Part shown: one piece after another, positions 17,997 through 27,874 of the stretch | Layout of the letters: every line of letters starts with the position of its first letter | Numbering within the stretch: the first letter of the stretch is position 1 | NCBI RefSeq assembly: GCF_004348895.1 | Contig: NZ_RRZK01000020.1 | Coordinates: 100,762-164,761, forward strand | Direction: 5' to 3' | Source of the DNA: Pseudomonas vancouverensis | Lineage (GTDB): Bacteria; Pseudomonadota; Gammaproteobacteria; Pseudomonadales; Pseudomonadaceae | Length of the DNA: 64,000 nucleotides | Notes under the pieces: model-generated | Told to the model about the DNA's origin: nothing | The model's database searches: none | What the model saw: the letters and a program-made list of their open reading frames with translations, nothing else | Position numbers and translations under genes: made by a program

Positions 17997-18182
17997 TGCT
18001 TCATTATTTTGAAGCGGATCAGTATCTCCTCTAAATAAACTGTCGCAGTCGTCGCGCAAAAGCACCTGACAAAAGGTGCAAAATCATTCAGAAAACCACT
18101 GCTTCCCATCCATATATTTAATTTCCTAATGCAGTAACGGTTGTCCATACTTGCGATTCAATTGCATTCGCGAGAGGTATTT

Positions 18183-18845
18183 ATGACATGGCATGGATCG
18201 TTCAAACATGCTGGTCTGGTGGTGGGACTATTGTTGGCAGGCAACGTCGTGGCCGGTGATAAAGGTTTGCTCGATGCAGTCCGCGCGGGTCAGGTGGAGA
18301 AGGTCAGGAGCGCCTTGGCTGAAGGCGCCGACGTCAATGCCCGCGGGCTTGATGGAAGCAGTGCCTTGTTGCTGGCGACGCAAGACAATCAGGTCGACAT
18401 CGCCCGCACGCTGATCGAGGCAGGGGCCGATGTGAATCGCAAGAACCTTATCTTTGACAGTCCCTATCTGCTGGCGGGCGCCAGCGGTCATAACGAAATC
18501 CTCGCAATGACCTTGTCCCATGGTGCCGATCTGAAAAGCACCAATCGTTATGGCGGCACGGCATTGATTCCTGCATGTGAGCACGGCTACGTTGAAACCG
18601 TGAAGCTGTTGATCGAGGCGGGTGTCGACGTGAATCATGTCAACCGACTGGGCTGGACGTGCCTGATGGAGGCCATCGTGCTGGCCGACGGTGGCCCGGA
18701 GCATCAGCAGATAGTCGCTCAACTGATCGCGGCGGGGGCCGACTTGAACATTCCTGATCCTTCGGGTGTCAGCCCTTTGCAACAGGCCGAACGTCGTGGG
18801 CAGACAGCGATAGCCCGACAATTGCGCGAAGCGGGGGCTCAATGA
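18183..18845 (+). CDS. Exported ankyrin-repeat protein
   Basis: A 220-residue protein with an N-terminal signal peptide (hydrophobic LVVGLLLAGNVVAG) and about five ankyrin repeats, seen in LAEGADVNARG, IEAGADVNRKN, LSHGADLKSTN, IEAGVDVNHVN and IAAGADLNIPD at ~33-35 residue spacing. Ankyrin proteins of this kind in Pseudomonas (AnkB-like) often sit in the periplasm and support antioxidant or secreted enzymes. The ATG at 18183 follows GAGAGGTAT. Its stop overlaps the start of the downstream deaminase (ATGA), so the two are translationally coupled. Confidence 0.87.
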   Translation: MTWHGSFKHAGLVVGLLLAGNVVAGDKGLLDAVRAGQVEKVRSALAEGADVNARGLDGSSALLLATQDNQVDIARTLIEAGADVNRKNLIFDSPYLLAGASGHNEILAMTLSHGADLKSTNRYGGTALIPACEHGYVETVKLLIEAGVDVNHVNRLGWTCLMEAIVLADGGPEHQQIVAQLIAAGADLNIPDPSGVSPLQQAERRGQTAIARQLREAGAQ

Positions 18846-19315
18846 ACGATTCCAGGGACCAACAGTGGTTGCAACGGGCCGTTGACCTGGCCCACGACAA
18901 TGTAGCGCAGGGCGGGCGCCCCTTTGGCGCTGTACTGGTTGCCAATGGGCAGGTGCTGGTGGAGGCGGTCAACGAAATTCACCTGACCGGTGATCCTACC
19001 GCCCATGCGGAAATGCTCGCGATCCGTGCAGCGGCTCGGCAAGCGGGTACGCGACTGAACGAATGTGTGATCTACGCCAGCGGCCAACCTTGTCCGATGT
19101 GCCTGGCGGCCATGTACCTGAGTGGCATTTCCCGGGTGGTGTTCGCTGCGAGCAACGAAGTCGCTGAGCCGTTCGGGCTTTCGACGGCAAAGATCTATGA
19201 GCAGATGACCTTGCCATTAACCGAACAAAAGCTGGCGGTCGAGTATCGGCAGCATCCGGCGATGCCGCTCCTGTATAGCGCTTGGAGGCGTGGGAACAAT
19301 GCTCAGCAAAGCTGA
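18842..19315 (+). CDS. Nucleoside/guanine deaminase (cytidine deaminase fold)
   Basis: A 157-residue zinc deaminase. HAEMLAIR provides the His ligand and catalytic Glu, and PCPMCLAAMY provides the two Cys ligands. The sequence after that (SNEVAEPFGLSTAKIYEQM) resembles guanine deaminase-like enzymes (GuaD of Bacillus type) more than TadA. The ATG overlaps the ankyrin stop by four bases (ATGA). It acts in the cytosol, while the ankyrin partner is exported, which is an odd coupling. Exact base specificity is not visible. Confidence 0.85.
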   Translation: MNDSRDQQWLQRAVDLAHDNVAQGGRPFGAVLVANGQVLVEAVNEIHLTGDPTAHAEMLAIRAAARQAGTRLNECVIYASGQPCPMCLAAMYLSGISRVVFAASNEVAEPFGLSTAKIYEQMTLPLTEQKLAVEYRQHPAMPLLYSAWRRGNNAQQS

Positions 19316-19578
19316 GCTTGATAGAGGGGGGCGGTAGTCCGAGTCTGATATTTTTGCCATAGGGTGACCTCCCTGCATTGGCTGCAAGAAAATTCAACGC
19401 TCGCGTGATGAGGGCGTGAACGCCCTGTAGACGAGGGACAGGCACAGTCCGACTAATGCGACCTGCAAAAAAAACGGGTGTTGCAGAGTCGAGCGGGGCA
19501 GGAGCCCAGAAAGCGACTTGGGCGTAAACTGAACAGTGTGCAGCATGAGTTGCAAGGCGCTGCACCTGGAGGTGAGCC

Positions 19579-20100
19579 ATGCGTCTACCCGTCGCTTGTA
19601 CCTCGATTGTGCTGCTCGCGCTGTGTTTCGTTCCACTTGCTGGCGCAGCGTCTTCGGTCGAAGTCGATTTCATCAACCCTGATAAATTCCGCGATGCCAG
19701 CCTGGACAGTCCGGGCTATGAGCGTGGCGCCGATGCGTACGTCATGAAAGAGCTGCGCAACTATTTCGAGAAGCTCGGTCAGCGCTACTTGCCACCCGAC
19801 GAGCAGCTGCAGATTGAAATTCGCGACATTGACCTGGCGGGTCGATACGAGCCGTGGCGGCAAAATGCTTATGAGGTGCGCTTCATGCGCGACATCACCT
19901 GGCCGAGCATTGATCTGCATTACGTGCTCAAGCAGAACGGTCAGGTGGTCAGCCAGGCGGACGCCCGCGTGATCGACCAGATGTATCTCCAACGTCCGGG
20001 GCGTACCTACAGCAATGATCGGCTCTATTCAGAGAAGGCCATGTTATCGGACTGGTTTCGCAGGCAGTTCGCCGATCAGCATCAGAGCGGGTTGAATTGA
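19579..20100 (+). CDS. DUF3016 family exported protein
   Basis: A 173-residue protein with a signal peptide ending LAGAASS. The body (VDFINPDKFRDA, YFEKLGQRYLPPDEQLQIEIRDIDLAGRYEP) matches the DUF3016 family, whose function is unknown. The ATG at 19579 follows TGGAGGTGAGCC, a strong ribosome-binding site. It is monocistronic. The 263 bp upstream hold no recognisable gene. Confidence 0.75.
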   Translation: MRLPVACTSIVLLALCFVPLAGAASSVEVDFINPDKFRDASLDSPGYERGADAYVMKELRNYFEKLGQRYLPPDEQLQIEIRDIDLAGRYEPWRQNAYEVRFMRDITWPSIDLHYVLKQNGQVVSQADARVIDQMYLQRPGRTYSNDRLYSEKAMLSDWFRRQFADQHQSGLN

Positions 20101-20340
20101 CGCATACCTGTACTTGAACCGTTCGTCTGGCTCAGATGTGTGGTGAGGGGATCCCTGGACAGCCTCTCGCGCTGACTTCTTGCGTATGAAAACGCGATTA
20201 GCCTTAGTGCGATTTATTCAGGTGCGTCATCAAAACTCAGCCATAAATAACACAACAGTCCACTGAAAAAGGGTAAGGAAAGCCCCCGCCGATAATCGAC
20301 AAACAACAAGAACGGTCTTCCTATCAGTCGGTGATCCATC

Positions 20341-20997
20341 ATGATCAGGATTCTGGCGTACGTGTTAATGGGAGCTTCGATCGCAGGATGCAACGGCATG
20401 GTCAGACCCGATCTGTCGGCCACTTCCAACGATGCTTATTTCGCGGTGTTTTCGGGTTTTCCGATCCCTTATTTCTACATGGCCTCGGCGGTGCAATGGA
20501 ATGAAGATTACGCCGTGACCACCCGGCATACGCCGTTTATTCCCTACGTGAAATACAGCTGCAGCACCGGCTGCGATCTGGTGTTCATACAGCACAAGGC
20601 CAATGGCCGCCTGCCCACCTGGCGTGCCCCGCGTGTCGGTGAAGACATCACCGCCGTGGGCGCCAGCCCCTACATGATCACCACCACCGGCAAGGGCAAG
20701 GTGTACCCGACGCCGTTCATCAACACCAACGAACACAGTGGCGACCACTACGCCATTCACGATGCCCCGTTGGTACAGGGCATGTCCGGTGGGCCAGTGA
20801 TGGGCAACGATGGCGACATTGTCGGTATCAATGTCGGCTTCTATTCAACCACGCTCAATGACGTGAAATATCACCCGGGGGTCAAATCTGCAGAGCGGAT
20901 CAGCGTGTTCATCCCTTACGCGATCATCGCCCGGGAGTGGGGATTTTTGCAGGCAAAACTCAATGATCCACGCAGTGCGAACTATGTCGCGAAATAG
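20341..20997 (+). CDS. Lipoprotein trypsin-like serine protease
   Basis: A 218-residue protein whose N-terminus ends in a lipobox (ASIAGC, Cys17), so it should be membrane-anchored in the envelope. The nucleophile motif GMSGGPV is that of trypsin/V8-like proteases, with candidate His in TTRHTPF and Asp in GCDLVFI. The ribosome-binding site is weak (GGTGATCC). It appears to be a degenerate or compact protease domain with no PDZ module. Target unknown. Confidence 0.7.
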   Translation: MIRILAYVLMGASIAGCNGMVRPDLSATSNDAYFAVFSGFPIPYFYMASAVQWNEDYAVTTRHTPFIPYVKYSCSTGCDLVFIQHKANGRLPTWRAPRVGEDITAVGASPYMITTTGKGKVYPTPFINTNEHSGDHYAIHDAPLVQGMSGGPVMGNDGDIVGINVGFYSTTLNDVKYHPGVKSAERISVFIPYAIIAREWGFLQAKLNDPRSANYVAK

Positions 20998-21001
20998 CTG
21001 A

Positions 21002-21196
21002 TCAATGCCGGGGGTCGGCTTTACGGCGCTCATTGCCGGCGGGGTTGCCGGAGTTGACCAGGCGTCTTTCCAGCAGAATATTCTGCAAGGCCTGGCGATC
21101 CGACGGGTTCATTTGATGTTCCCGTTCCTTGAGTTCAAGCAGGATCGGGCTGGACCACTGGCGGTAGGTTTTTTCAGCATTTCGAATGGATGACAT
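21002..21196 (-). CDS. Small conserved hypothetical protein (64 aa)
   Basis: Open frame from ATG at 21196 with an excellent ribosome-binding site (AAGGAGGAACAG). The peptide (MSSIRNAEKTYRQW..., with NPSDRQALQNILLERRLV) is charged and mostly helical, with no signal or membrane segment. I do not recognise a family. The frame is open to 21304 but the ribosome-binding site fixes the start. It lies tail to tail with the lipoprotein protease gene. Confidence 0.65.
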   Translation of the reverse strand: MSSIRNAEKTYRQWSSPILLELKEREHQMNPSDRQALQNILLERRLVNSGNPAGNERRKADPRH

Positions 21197-21300
21197 CTGT
21201 TCCTCCTTAATCAGGCTCCTGCCAAAAAAGGCGCCGCAGTTCGATACGAAAATCACCCTAGACGAGGTTGCCGACCCCCGCCAATGCAGCACGTCGGATT

Positions 21301-22137
21301 TCACTCGGGTTTATCCCAGATACCCGTAGCGACCGTGCGCCGTACATAGTCGCCAAAGTCCCGTGCCGGTCTGCCCAGTGCCTGTTGCACGCCGTCGGCA
21401 GCCGCGCTGTTACGGCCATCGAGCACGCTGGTGCACAGGTACAACACCAGGTCGATCATCGGCTGCGGCAGTTGCGCTTGTTCCAGTGCGGCTCGATAGG
21501 CAGCGGGCGGTACGCCTGCAAAAGCAATCTCGCGTTCGCTCGCGTCAGCGATGTGTGCAACCGCCTGGGCAAATGTCAGCGCCCGCGGCCCGGTCAATTC
21601 ATACAGCTGACGGGCGTGCCCGGGCTGGCTGAGGGCGGCGACGGCGACATCGGCGATGTCTTCCGCATCGACAAAGGGTTCGGCGACATTGCCCACCGGC
21701 AGTGCCAATTCGCCCTGCTGGATGGGTTCGAGAAAGTGCCCTTCGCTGAAGTTCTGGAAGAACCAGCTCGCGCGCAGGATCGTCCAGTCGACGCCGCTGT
21801 TTTGTACGACCAGCTCGGCTTGTTGCGCTTCCTCTTCACCCCGGCCGGATAACAGCACCAGCTTGCTGACGCCGCTGGCAACGGCCTGCCGGGTGAATGC
21901 CTGAATCGTTTCCACGGCACCGGGGACAGCAAGATCAGGCTGGTAGGCGATGTACACCGACTGAGCGCCATCCAGCGCTGCGCTCCAGGTACTTTGGTCT
22001 TCCCAGTCGAAGGGCGGGACGGCGTTACGCGAGCCCTCGCGAACGTTATAGCCCGCGGTTTTCAGGCGCTGAGTGATTCGGCTGCCGGTTTTGCCGGTGG
22101 CACCCAGGATGAGATAGGTCTGCTCAGTGGATTTCAT
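21301..22137 (-). CDS. NmrA-like NAD(P)-binding reductase
   Basis: A 278-residue atypical short-chain dehydrogenase. The Rossmann motif YLILGATGKTGSRI is near the N-terminus, and TILRASWFFQNFSEG plus PFVDAEDIADVAVAAL are typical of the NmrA/azoreductase-like group. Two upstream ATGs exist (22152, 22146); GGAGATG sits nine bases before the ATG at 22137. It is divergent from a TetR gene with direct repeats between, so it is probably the repressor's target and induced by a xenobiotic or redox signal. Confidence 0.83.
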   Translation of the reverse strand: MKSTEQTYLILGATGKTGSRITQRLKTAGYNVREGSRNAVPPFDWEDQSTWSAALDGAQSVYIAYQPDLAVPGAVETIQAFTRQAVASGVSKLVLLSGRGEEEAQQAELVVQNSGVDWTILRASWFFQNFSEGHFLEPIQQGELALPVGNVAEPFVDAEDIADVAVAALSQPGHARQLYELTGPRALTFAQAVAHIADASEREIAFAGVPPAAYRAALEQAQLPQPMIDLVLYLCTSVLDGRNSAAADGVQQALGRPARDFGDYVRRTVATGIWDKPE

Positions 22138-22160
22138 CGCGTTCATCTCCATCGGTTAAT

Positions 22161-22203
22161 GTGAGTGATGCTCACGTTTAAAAGATGATAGATGCTCATG
22201 TTT
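22161..22203. promoter_or_regulatory. Direct-repeat operator between nmrA-like and tetR genes
   Basis: GATGCTCACGTTT (22167-22179) and GATGCTCATGTTT (22191-22203) are 12/13 identical with a 24-bp period. The first is also half of an inverted repeat GTGAG-tgatg-CTCAC (22161-22175). Likely TetR binding sites; inference from position. Confidence 0.55.
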
Positions 22204-22272
22204 TTCCGTCAAACCACAAGTTCCAGCAGCCGACGTACGGCCACCTCATTGGCTGCGTGCTAAGGTGAGTCA

Positions 22273-22965
22273 ATGTCATGTTCTTCATCGGGAAACGCGC
22301 GAGTGCCGAGAAAAAGCCACGAAGCCAATGAGCAAGCCAAAGCTGAAGCGGGTCGACGTCAGCCCACGCAGCAGCGCAGTCGCGAGCGCCAGGAACGTAT
22401 TCTGTCGGTGGCCACGCAGCTGATTGCGGACGCCGGCAGCGATCAACTGAAGATGAGTGAAATCGCCGAGCGCTCGCAAATTTCCATCGGGTCGCTCTAC
22501 CAGTACTTTCCCGACAAGGCTTCGGTGATCCGTACGCTGGCCGAGCGCTTCAACGCGGAAAGTCGTCGCTGTATCGCTGAAGCATTGCAGGCCGTTGAGG
22601 ATCGGCAGGGGCTGCAGGCCGCTTATTGCGGGTTACTGGATCTGTACTACGCGTTCGTGATGGCGGCGCCGGTGATGCGCGACATCTGGTCGGGCATGCA
22701 GGCGGACAAGCAACTGCTACAGCTGGAGCTTGAAGAAAGCCGCGTCGCCGGCAAATTACTGGCCGAGACCATCCTGCGCGTCGATCCGGATCGCGATGAA
22801 AAACAAGTCAATGAATCGGCGTTTTTGATCTGGCAGTTGGGTGAGTCGACGATGCGCCTGGCGATAACCTGCGGACCGGAGGAAGGCCGGGGGCTGGTCG
22901 AGGCCTTCAAGCGCATGTCGTTGCGCGAGATCATGGCGCCCGGGTCTGCGGGCGCCATCGTTTAG
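22273..22965 (+). CDS. TetR family transcriptional repressor
   Basis: A 230-residue protein. After a polar ~35-residue leader, the DNA-binding domain reads RERILSVATQLIADAG-like (QERILSVATQLIADAG) and SQISIGSLYQYFPDKASVI, the canonical TetR helix-turn-helix. The C-terminal ~150 residues form the ligand and dimer domain. The ATG at 22273 has AAGGTGAG just ahead. Divergent from the NmrA-like reductase, its likely target. Confidence 0.88.
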   Translation: MSCSSSGNARVPRKSHEANEQAKAEAGRRQPTQQRSRERQERILSVATQLIADAGSDQLKMSEIAERSQISIGSLYQYFPDKASVIRTLAERFNAESRRCIAEALQAVEDRQGLQAAYCGLLDLYYAFVMAAPVMRDIWSGMQADKQLLQLELEESRVAGKLLAETILRVDPDRDEKQVNESAFLIWQLGESTMRLAITCGPEEGRGLVEAFKRMSLREIMAPGSAGAIV

Positions 22966-22980
22966 CCGGCAGGCTTGAGG

Positions 22981-23265
22981 TTATACAAAAGGCTGGTTGG
23001 CGAAACCCCGTGGAAGTCGTTGCAAACCGGCCATGGCGGTCAGGCGCTCTGTCCAGGCTGAGCGCCAGTTGCTGGCGGTATGTGCAGCCTTGGCCTGACG
23101 GGCAGCGCGGCGAGTCGCATTGCGTTGGGCCTTGCGCGCTTCCTTGTAGGCGTCGGTGTTGCGGCAGCTTCTGCATTTGACGCGATTGAGTTCGCTGCTC
23201 GAGACGAGGTTGCTGCCTTTGTGGCCGCAAGCCAGATGCCCGCTGACTTTGAAATGGGTAACCAT
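22981..23265 (-). CDS. Small basic zinc-ribbon-like protein (94 aa)
   Basis: The ATG at 23265 follows AAAGGAGGCGTTCCG, a near-perfect ribosome-binding site. The N-terminal half has a CGH...CRSC pattern (ACGHKGSN, KCRSCRN) that looks like a zinc ribbon. The middle is very rich in Arg, Ala and Lys (EARKAQRNATRRAARQAKAA), so nucleic-acid binding is plausible. I do not recognise a named family. It is one of three small minus-strand genes after topoisomerase IB. Confidence 0.65.
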   Translation of the reverse strand: MVTHFKVSGHLACGHKGSNLVSSSELNRVKCRSCRNTDAYKEARKAQRNATRRAARQAKAAHTASNWRSAWTERLTAMAGLQRLPRGFANQPFV

Positions 23266-23468
23266 CGGAACGCCTCCTTTGACGTGTGATCGGTTGACCC
23301 CACGTGCGCGACGGCGTTCGATTTTATTGCGCGGACAGCAAATCCCTGCGTCAGGCCGAGCAGGAGAGGGTGGAGGGCGATCTGGCAGTCGCGCAGCCGA
23401 TGACGTCGGCGTCGTCGATCATGCACCGTGCGCCAGGTCGTGTCCTCGCATCGAGGGTTCGGATGAAC

Positions 23469-23699
23469 TCATCTGAACCGCGGCAGTGGACGGTCGACGG
23501 GTTTGAGCGAGGACAAGGTGTGGCGAATCAGCGGGGTGTCCTTCTCGATGTCGTTCAGACGGTCGCGGATTCTCAGCGCGGTGGGATGCCCGCCTTGATG
23601 ATCGACCCAATCGGCGATCTCCTTGCAGGCCGCCGCCAGGCGAGCCTGACGTGAGTCGAGCAGGGTGAGCAGGGTGGTGATGGACTCTTTTTCGGACAT
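23469..23699 (-). CDS. Small hypothetical protein (76 aa)
   Basis: The ATG at 23699 has ACGGAGGTGTCTC ahead. The product is amphipathic and helical (ITTLLTLLDSRQARLAAACKEIADWVDHQ) with no signal or membrane segment; the C-terminus is Pro/Arg rich. No family recognised. Part of the small-gene run behind topoisomerase IB. Confidence 0.65.
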   Translation of the reverse strand: MSEKESITTLLTLLDSRQARLAAACKEIADWVDHQGGHPTALRIRDRLNDIEKDTPLIRHTLSSLKPVDRPLPRFR

Positions 23700-23734
23700 G
23701 AGACACCTCCGTTCGTAGCATCGGGTGTGGCAGC

Positions 23735-23757
23735 AAAAAGCCCGCCGGGAGCGAGCT
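23735..23757 (-). terminator. Possible terminator between two small genes
   Basis: On the minus strand GCTCGC-tcccg-GCGGGC is followed by TTTTTGC. The stem is only six pairs with one G-T. It lies between the 73-aa and 76-aa genes. Confidence 0.4.
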
Positions 23758-23822
23758 TTCGCCGAGGGTTCGCCAGTCCTTCAGCCTCTTCAGTATAGAC
23801 GTGAAAATACGGCGCAGGGCCT

Positions 23823-24044
23823 TCAGCCTTGGCGTTCCGAGACCTGTGATCTGGCATTGAGCTGCTGGCAAACGTGCAACGCGTCTTCTTCGAGGTCGTA
23901 GCCATCGCCAATGAAACCCTGGGTGCGGGTATCGGTAATGCGATACCACACGGCGGCTTCTGGTGGTTGATGGCTGCTCTCTCCAGCCCTGCGACCATGG
24001 ATGATGATTCTGTTGCAACGTTTCACGACGAAAATGTCTTCCAT
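23823..24044 (-). CDS. Small hypothetical protein (73 aa)
   Basis: The ATG at 24044 follows GCGGAGACGCC. The product (MEDIFVVKRCNRIIIHGRR..., then AAVWYRITDTRTQGFIGDGYDLEEDALHVCQQLNARS) has an alpha/beta pattern with no export signal. A sigma-70-like promoter lies 33 bp upstream. Family not recognised; sequences of this type are common in Pseudomonas. Confidence 0.62.
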   Translation of the reverse strand: MEDIFVVKRCNRIIIHGRRAGESSHQPPEAAVWYRITDTRTQGFIGDGYDLEEDALHVCQQLNARSQVSERQG

Positions 24045-24076
24045 GGCGTCTCCGCAGCCCTTTCACATTCACAACA

Positions 24077-24104
24077 ACTATAGAAGCCCTTGGCAATCGT
24101 GCAA
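24077..24104 (-). promoter_or_regulatory. Sigma-70-like promoter of the 73-aa gene
   Basis: On the minus strand TTGCAC and TATAGT are separated by 16 bp. The -10 lies about 33 bp ahead of the ATG at 24044 and just after the topoisomerase stop, so the small gene can be transcribed independently. Confidence 0.55.
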
Positions 24105-24116
24105 AAAATAGGCAGC

Positions 24117-25142
24117 TCAACTCGTCGCTTCGGCCGCCGCCAAGGCTCGCTCCAGAAACATCGCCAGGCCGACTTCTTCTGCGCTCAGCCCCTTGCGGAT
24201 GCGCGCCTTGGGTAGCTGGCTCAATGTCCCCGCCAGAAAGCCGTCGAGCACGGCCGGGTGGATGTAGCATTTGCGGCAAACCGCCGGGGTATTGCCCAGT
24301 TGTTTGGCGACCTGCTTGACCATGTCCAGCACATGTCGCTTGGCCTCGGTTTCGGATTCCCAACTCAAGGTGCGCAATTTGGCCAGCGCGAGCACACTGC
24401 CGGCCCAGGTCCGGTAGTCCTTGGCGGTGAAGTCGGCGCCCGTCAGGGTTTGCAGGTAGGTGTTGATGTCTGAAGAGCTGATGGTGTGCCGGTCGCCATT
24501 TTCGTCGATGTACTGGAACAGGTTCTGCCCGGGGATTTCCTGGCAACGCTTGATGATCCGCGCCAGCCGCCGGTCCTTTACGGTAATCTGGTGCTCGACG
24601 CCGCTCTTGCCGCGGAACTGGAACAGGATGGCGTTGCCGTTGACCTCGACGTGACGGCTGCGCAGGGTGGTCAGGCCGTAGGAGCGGTTGTCCCGGGCAT
24701 ACTGGCTGTTGCCGATGCGGATCAGCGTCGCATCGAGCAGAGTGATGACCGTGGCCATGACTTTATCGCGACTCAGGCCTGGGGTCGCCAGCAAGGCTTC
24801 GAGTTGCTTGCGCAGTTTCGGCAAGACCAGCCCGAAATCCCGCAGGCGCAGGTATTTGTCGGCATCGCGCACCTCGCGCCAGCGCGGATGATAACGGTAC
24901 TGTTTGCGCCCCCGTGCATCCACGCCGGTGGCTTGCAGATGCCCGCGCGGGTCGGCGCAGATCCACACATCGGTGTAGGCCGGTGGTACCGCCAAGGCAT
25001 TGAGGCGTTTGATTTCGTCCGGATCGCGAATGCGCTCGCCCTTGGGGTCGAAATAGGCGAATTTGCCGCGCAATGTCCGGCGGGTGATGCCGGGCAGGGT
25101 GTCGTCGACGTAATGCAGGTCGGGTGGCAGCACATCGGGCAT
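24117..25142 (-). CDS. DNA topoisomerase IB (poxvirus/bacterial type)
   Basis: A 341-residue ATP-independent enzyme that relaxes DNA by a 3'-phosphotyrosyl nick. The N-terminal domain has LPPDLHYVDDTLPGI. The catalytic domain has the Arg in GLTTLRSRHV, a Lys in FRGKSG, the Arg in KDYRTW and the active-site Tyr in CRKCYIHPAVL. Size matches bacterial homologues (~345). An upstream ATG at 25184 has a ribosome-binding core too close to it, while 25142 has AGGA at a good distance and gives the usual family start. Confidence 0.9.
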   Translation of the reverse strand: MPDVLPPDLHYVDDTLPGITRRTLRGKFAYFDPKGERIRDPDEIKRLNALAVPPAYTDVWICADPRGHLQATGVDARGRKQYRYHPRWREVRDADKYLRLRDFGLVLPKLRKQLEALLATPGLSRDKVMATVITLLDATLIRIGNSQYARDNRSYGLTTLRSRHVEVNGNAILFQFRGKSGVEHQITVKDRRLARIIKRCQEIPGQNLFQYIDENGDRHTISSSDINTYLQTLTGADFTAKDYRTWAGSVLALAKLRTLSWESETEAKRHVLDMVKQVAKQLGNTPAVCRKCYIHPAVLDGFLAGTLSQLPKARIRKGLSAEEVGLAMFLERALAAAEATS

Positions 25143-25217
25143 GGCGAATGTCCTGGGCAAGAAGTCAGTGACCGTTACAGGCATTGACCTCGCGCCATTG
25201 CGGACGTGCCGAGTATT

Positions 25218-26297
25218 TCAAGCCAGCACGGCCACTGCCTTGATTTGCGCCCAGAGCGGCTGGCCGGGATGAACCTTCAACTGATCCCGTGAGTAGCGGG
25301 TGATACGCGCCAGCAACGGTGATCCTTGTGCATCGAGCCGAATCAGTACGTGGGCCGCGTTGTCAGCGCTCATTTCACTGGTCACGGTGACCGGCAGGCG
25401 GTTGAGGATGCTGCTGTGGCCGACCGGTTCCAGGCTCAGGCTGACATCCCGCGCCTGAACCTTGAAGCGCAGCATCTGACCCACAGCCAGTGGTGTGTGG
25501 GGTACGCGAATATTCAGGTCGGTATCGGGCAGTTGCAGGCTGAGCAGTTGGTAATCGGCGTCATAGGCACTGACTCGGCCTTCGATCACCACACCGCCAT
25601 CGTCGCCCATGGCCAGCGGCAGGTCGAGTCGCGCCAGGGTCTGGCCAATCGGACCACTGGCCAGTGCCTTGCCATCGCTGAGCAGGACGATATGGTCGGC
25701 CAGTCGCGCCACTTCATCCTGGGAGTGACTGACGTACAGCACCGGGATATCCAGTTCGTCGTGCAGCCGTTGCAGATACGGCAGGATCTCGTTTTTGCGT
25801 TGCGAGTCCAGGGCGGCCAACGGTTCATCCATCAGCAACAGCTTTGGACTGGTGAGCAAGGCGCGGGCGATGCCGACCCGTTGGCGTTCGCCGCCGGAAA
25901 GGTGTTGCGGGTGGCGATCGAGAAGATGACTGATGCCGAGCAATTCGGTGGCATGGGCCATGTCGACCCGGCGTTGCTGCCGGGGGATTCGCTTCAGGCC
26001 GAACTCTAGATTGGCCAGCACCGACAGGTGGGAAAACAGGCTCGCTTCCTGAAACACATAGCCAATGGCGCGCTTGTGAGGCGGCACGAAAATTCTGTTT
26101 TCGCTGTCTTGCCAGACTTCATCGTTGATCTGCACGAAACCCCGATCGGCCCGTTCCAGCCCGGCAATACAGCGCAGGCAAGTGGTTTTACCCGAGCCGG
26201 AATGCCCGAACAGCGCGGTGACACCCCGCCCCGGCAGCTGCAGGTCAACATCCAGGCCGAAGCCCGAATAGTCCAGTTTAAGGCGCGTTTGAATCAT
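25218..26297 (-). CDS. modC: Molybdate ABC transporter ATP-binding protein
   Basis: A 359-residue ATPase. Walker [10 protein letters not shown], signature LSGGERQRV, Walker B LLLMDEP and the H-loop in [10 protein letters not shown] are all present, followed by a C-terminal molybdate-binding TOBE domain (residues ~290-355) that senses substrate. It starts three bases after modB ends, so the three genes are one operon. Energises molybdate import at the inner membrane, feeding enzymes such as SorA. Confidence 0.95.
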   Translation of the reverse strand: MIQTRLKLDYSGFGLDVDLQLPGRGVTALFGHSGSGKTTCLRCIAGLERADRGFVQINDEVWQDSENRIFVPPHKRAIGYVFQEASLFSHLSVLANLEFGLKRIPRQQRRVDMAHATELLGISHLLDRHPQHLSGGERQRVGIARALLTSPKLLLMDEPLAALDSQRKNEILPYLQRLHDELDIPVLYVSHSQDEVARLADHIVLLSDGKALASGPIGQTLARLDLPLAMGDDGGVVIEGRVSAYDADYQLLSLQLPDTDLNIRVPHTPLAVGQMLRFKVQARDVSLSLEPVGHSSILNRLPVTVTSEMSADNAAHVLIRLDAQGSPLLARITRYSRDQLKVHPGQPLWAQIKAVAVLA

Positions 26298-26300
26298 CGA

Positions 26301-26981
26301 TCAGCTCCAGCCCGCTTTGGTTTGACGACTGGAGTACAGCGCCAGCAGAACGACAAAGGAAAATATCAGCATGGCGCCGGCCAGCCAGTGGGCCTGGGCG
26401 TATTCCATGGCCTCGACATGGTCGTAGATCTGCACCGAGACCACGCGGGTTTTTTCCGGAATATTGCCGCCGATCATCAGCACCACGCCGAATTCGCCGA
26501 CCGTGTGGGCGAAACCGAGAATGGCGGCGGTGATGAAACCGGGGCGCGCCAATGGCAGGGTAACGCTGAAAAAAGTGTCCCAGGGATTGGCCCGCAGTGT
26601 CGCTGCCACTTCAAGCGGACGGGTGCCAATCGCGGAAAAGGCGTTTTGCAGGGGCTGGACCACAAACGGCATCGAATACACCACGGAGCCGATGACCAAC
26701 CCGGTAAAACTGAAGGTGAGGGTGCCGAGCCCCAGTGATTGGGTGAACTGGCCGATGAAGCCGTTCGGGCCCATGGTCAGCAACAGATAAAAACCAATCA
26801 CCGTGGGCGGCAGCACCAGGGGCAGGGCGACAATCGCCCCGACCGGACCGCGCAACCAGGAGCGGGTGCGCGAGAGCCATAACGCAATCGGAGTGCCGAT
26901 GATCAGCAGGATGACGGTCGTCAGTGACGCCAGTTTAAGGGTCAGCCAGATGGCGGCAAAATCGGCACTCGTTAGCGACAT
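26301..26981 (-). CDS. modB: Molybdate ABC transporter permease
   Basis: A 226-residue inner membrane protein with about five or six helices. The binding-protein-dependent transport signature [25 protein letters not shown] sits in the cytoplasmic loop that contacts ModC. Its ATG immediately follows the modA stop (TAA then ATG with no gap), so translation is coupled. Confidence 0.95.
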   Translation of the reverse strand: MSLTSADFAAIWLTLKLASLTTVILLIIGTPIALWLSRTRSWLRGPVGAIVALPLVLPPTVIGFYLLLTMGPNGFIGQFTQSLGLGTLTFSFTGLVIGSVVYSMPFVVQPLQNAFSAIGTRPLEVAATLRANPWDTFFSVTLPLARPGFITAAILGFAHTVGEFGVVLMIGGNIPEKTRVVSVQIYDHVEAMEYAQAHWLAGAMLIFSFVVLLALYSSRQTKAGWS

Positions 26982-27857
<876 letters not shown>

Positions 27858-27874
27858 TTACCCCCGAATACCGT

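Noticed and set aside
17891..18148. Minus-strand ORF ending in PESNRHALTSGGF
   Set aside because: Its C-terminus is the antisense of the tRNA-Leu gene, a well-known false annotation in Pseudomonas genomes.
23793..23799. CTATACT, considered as an RpoS-type -10 for the 76-aa gene
   Set aside because: A terminator-like hairpin lies between it and the gene start, and no matching -35 or extended motif is clear.
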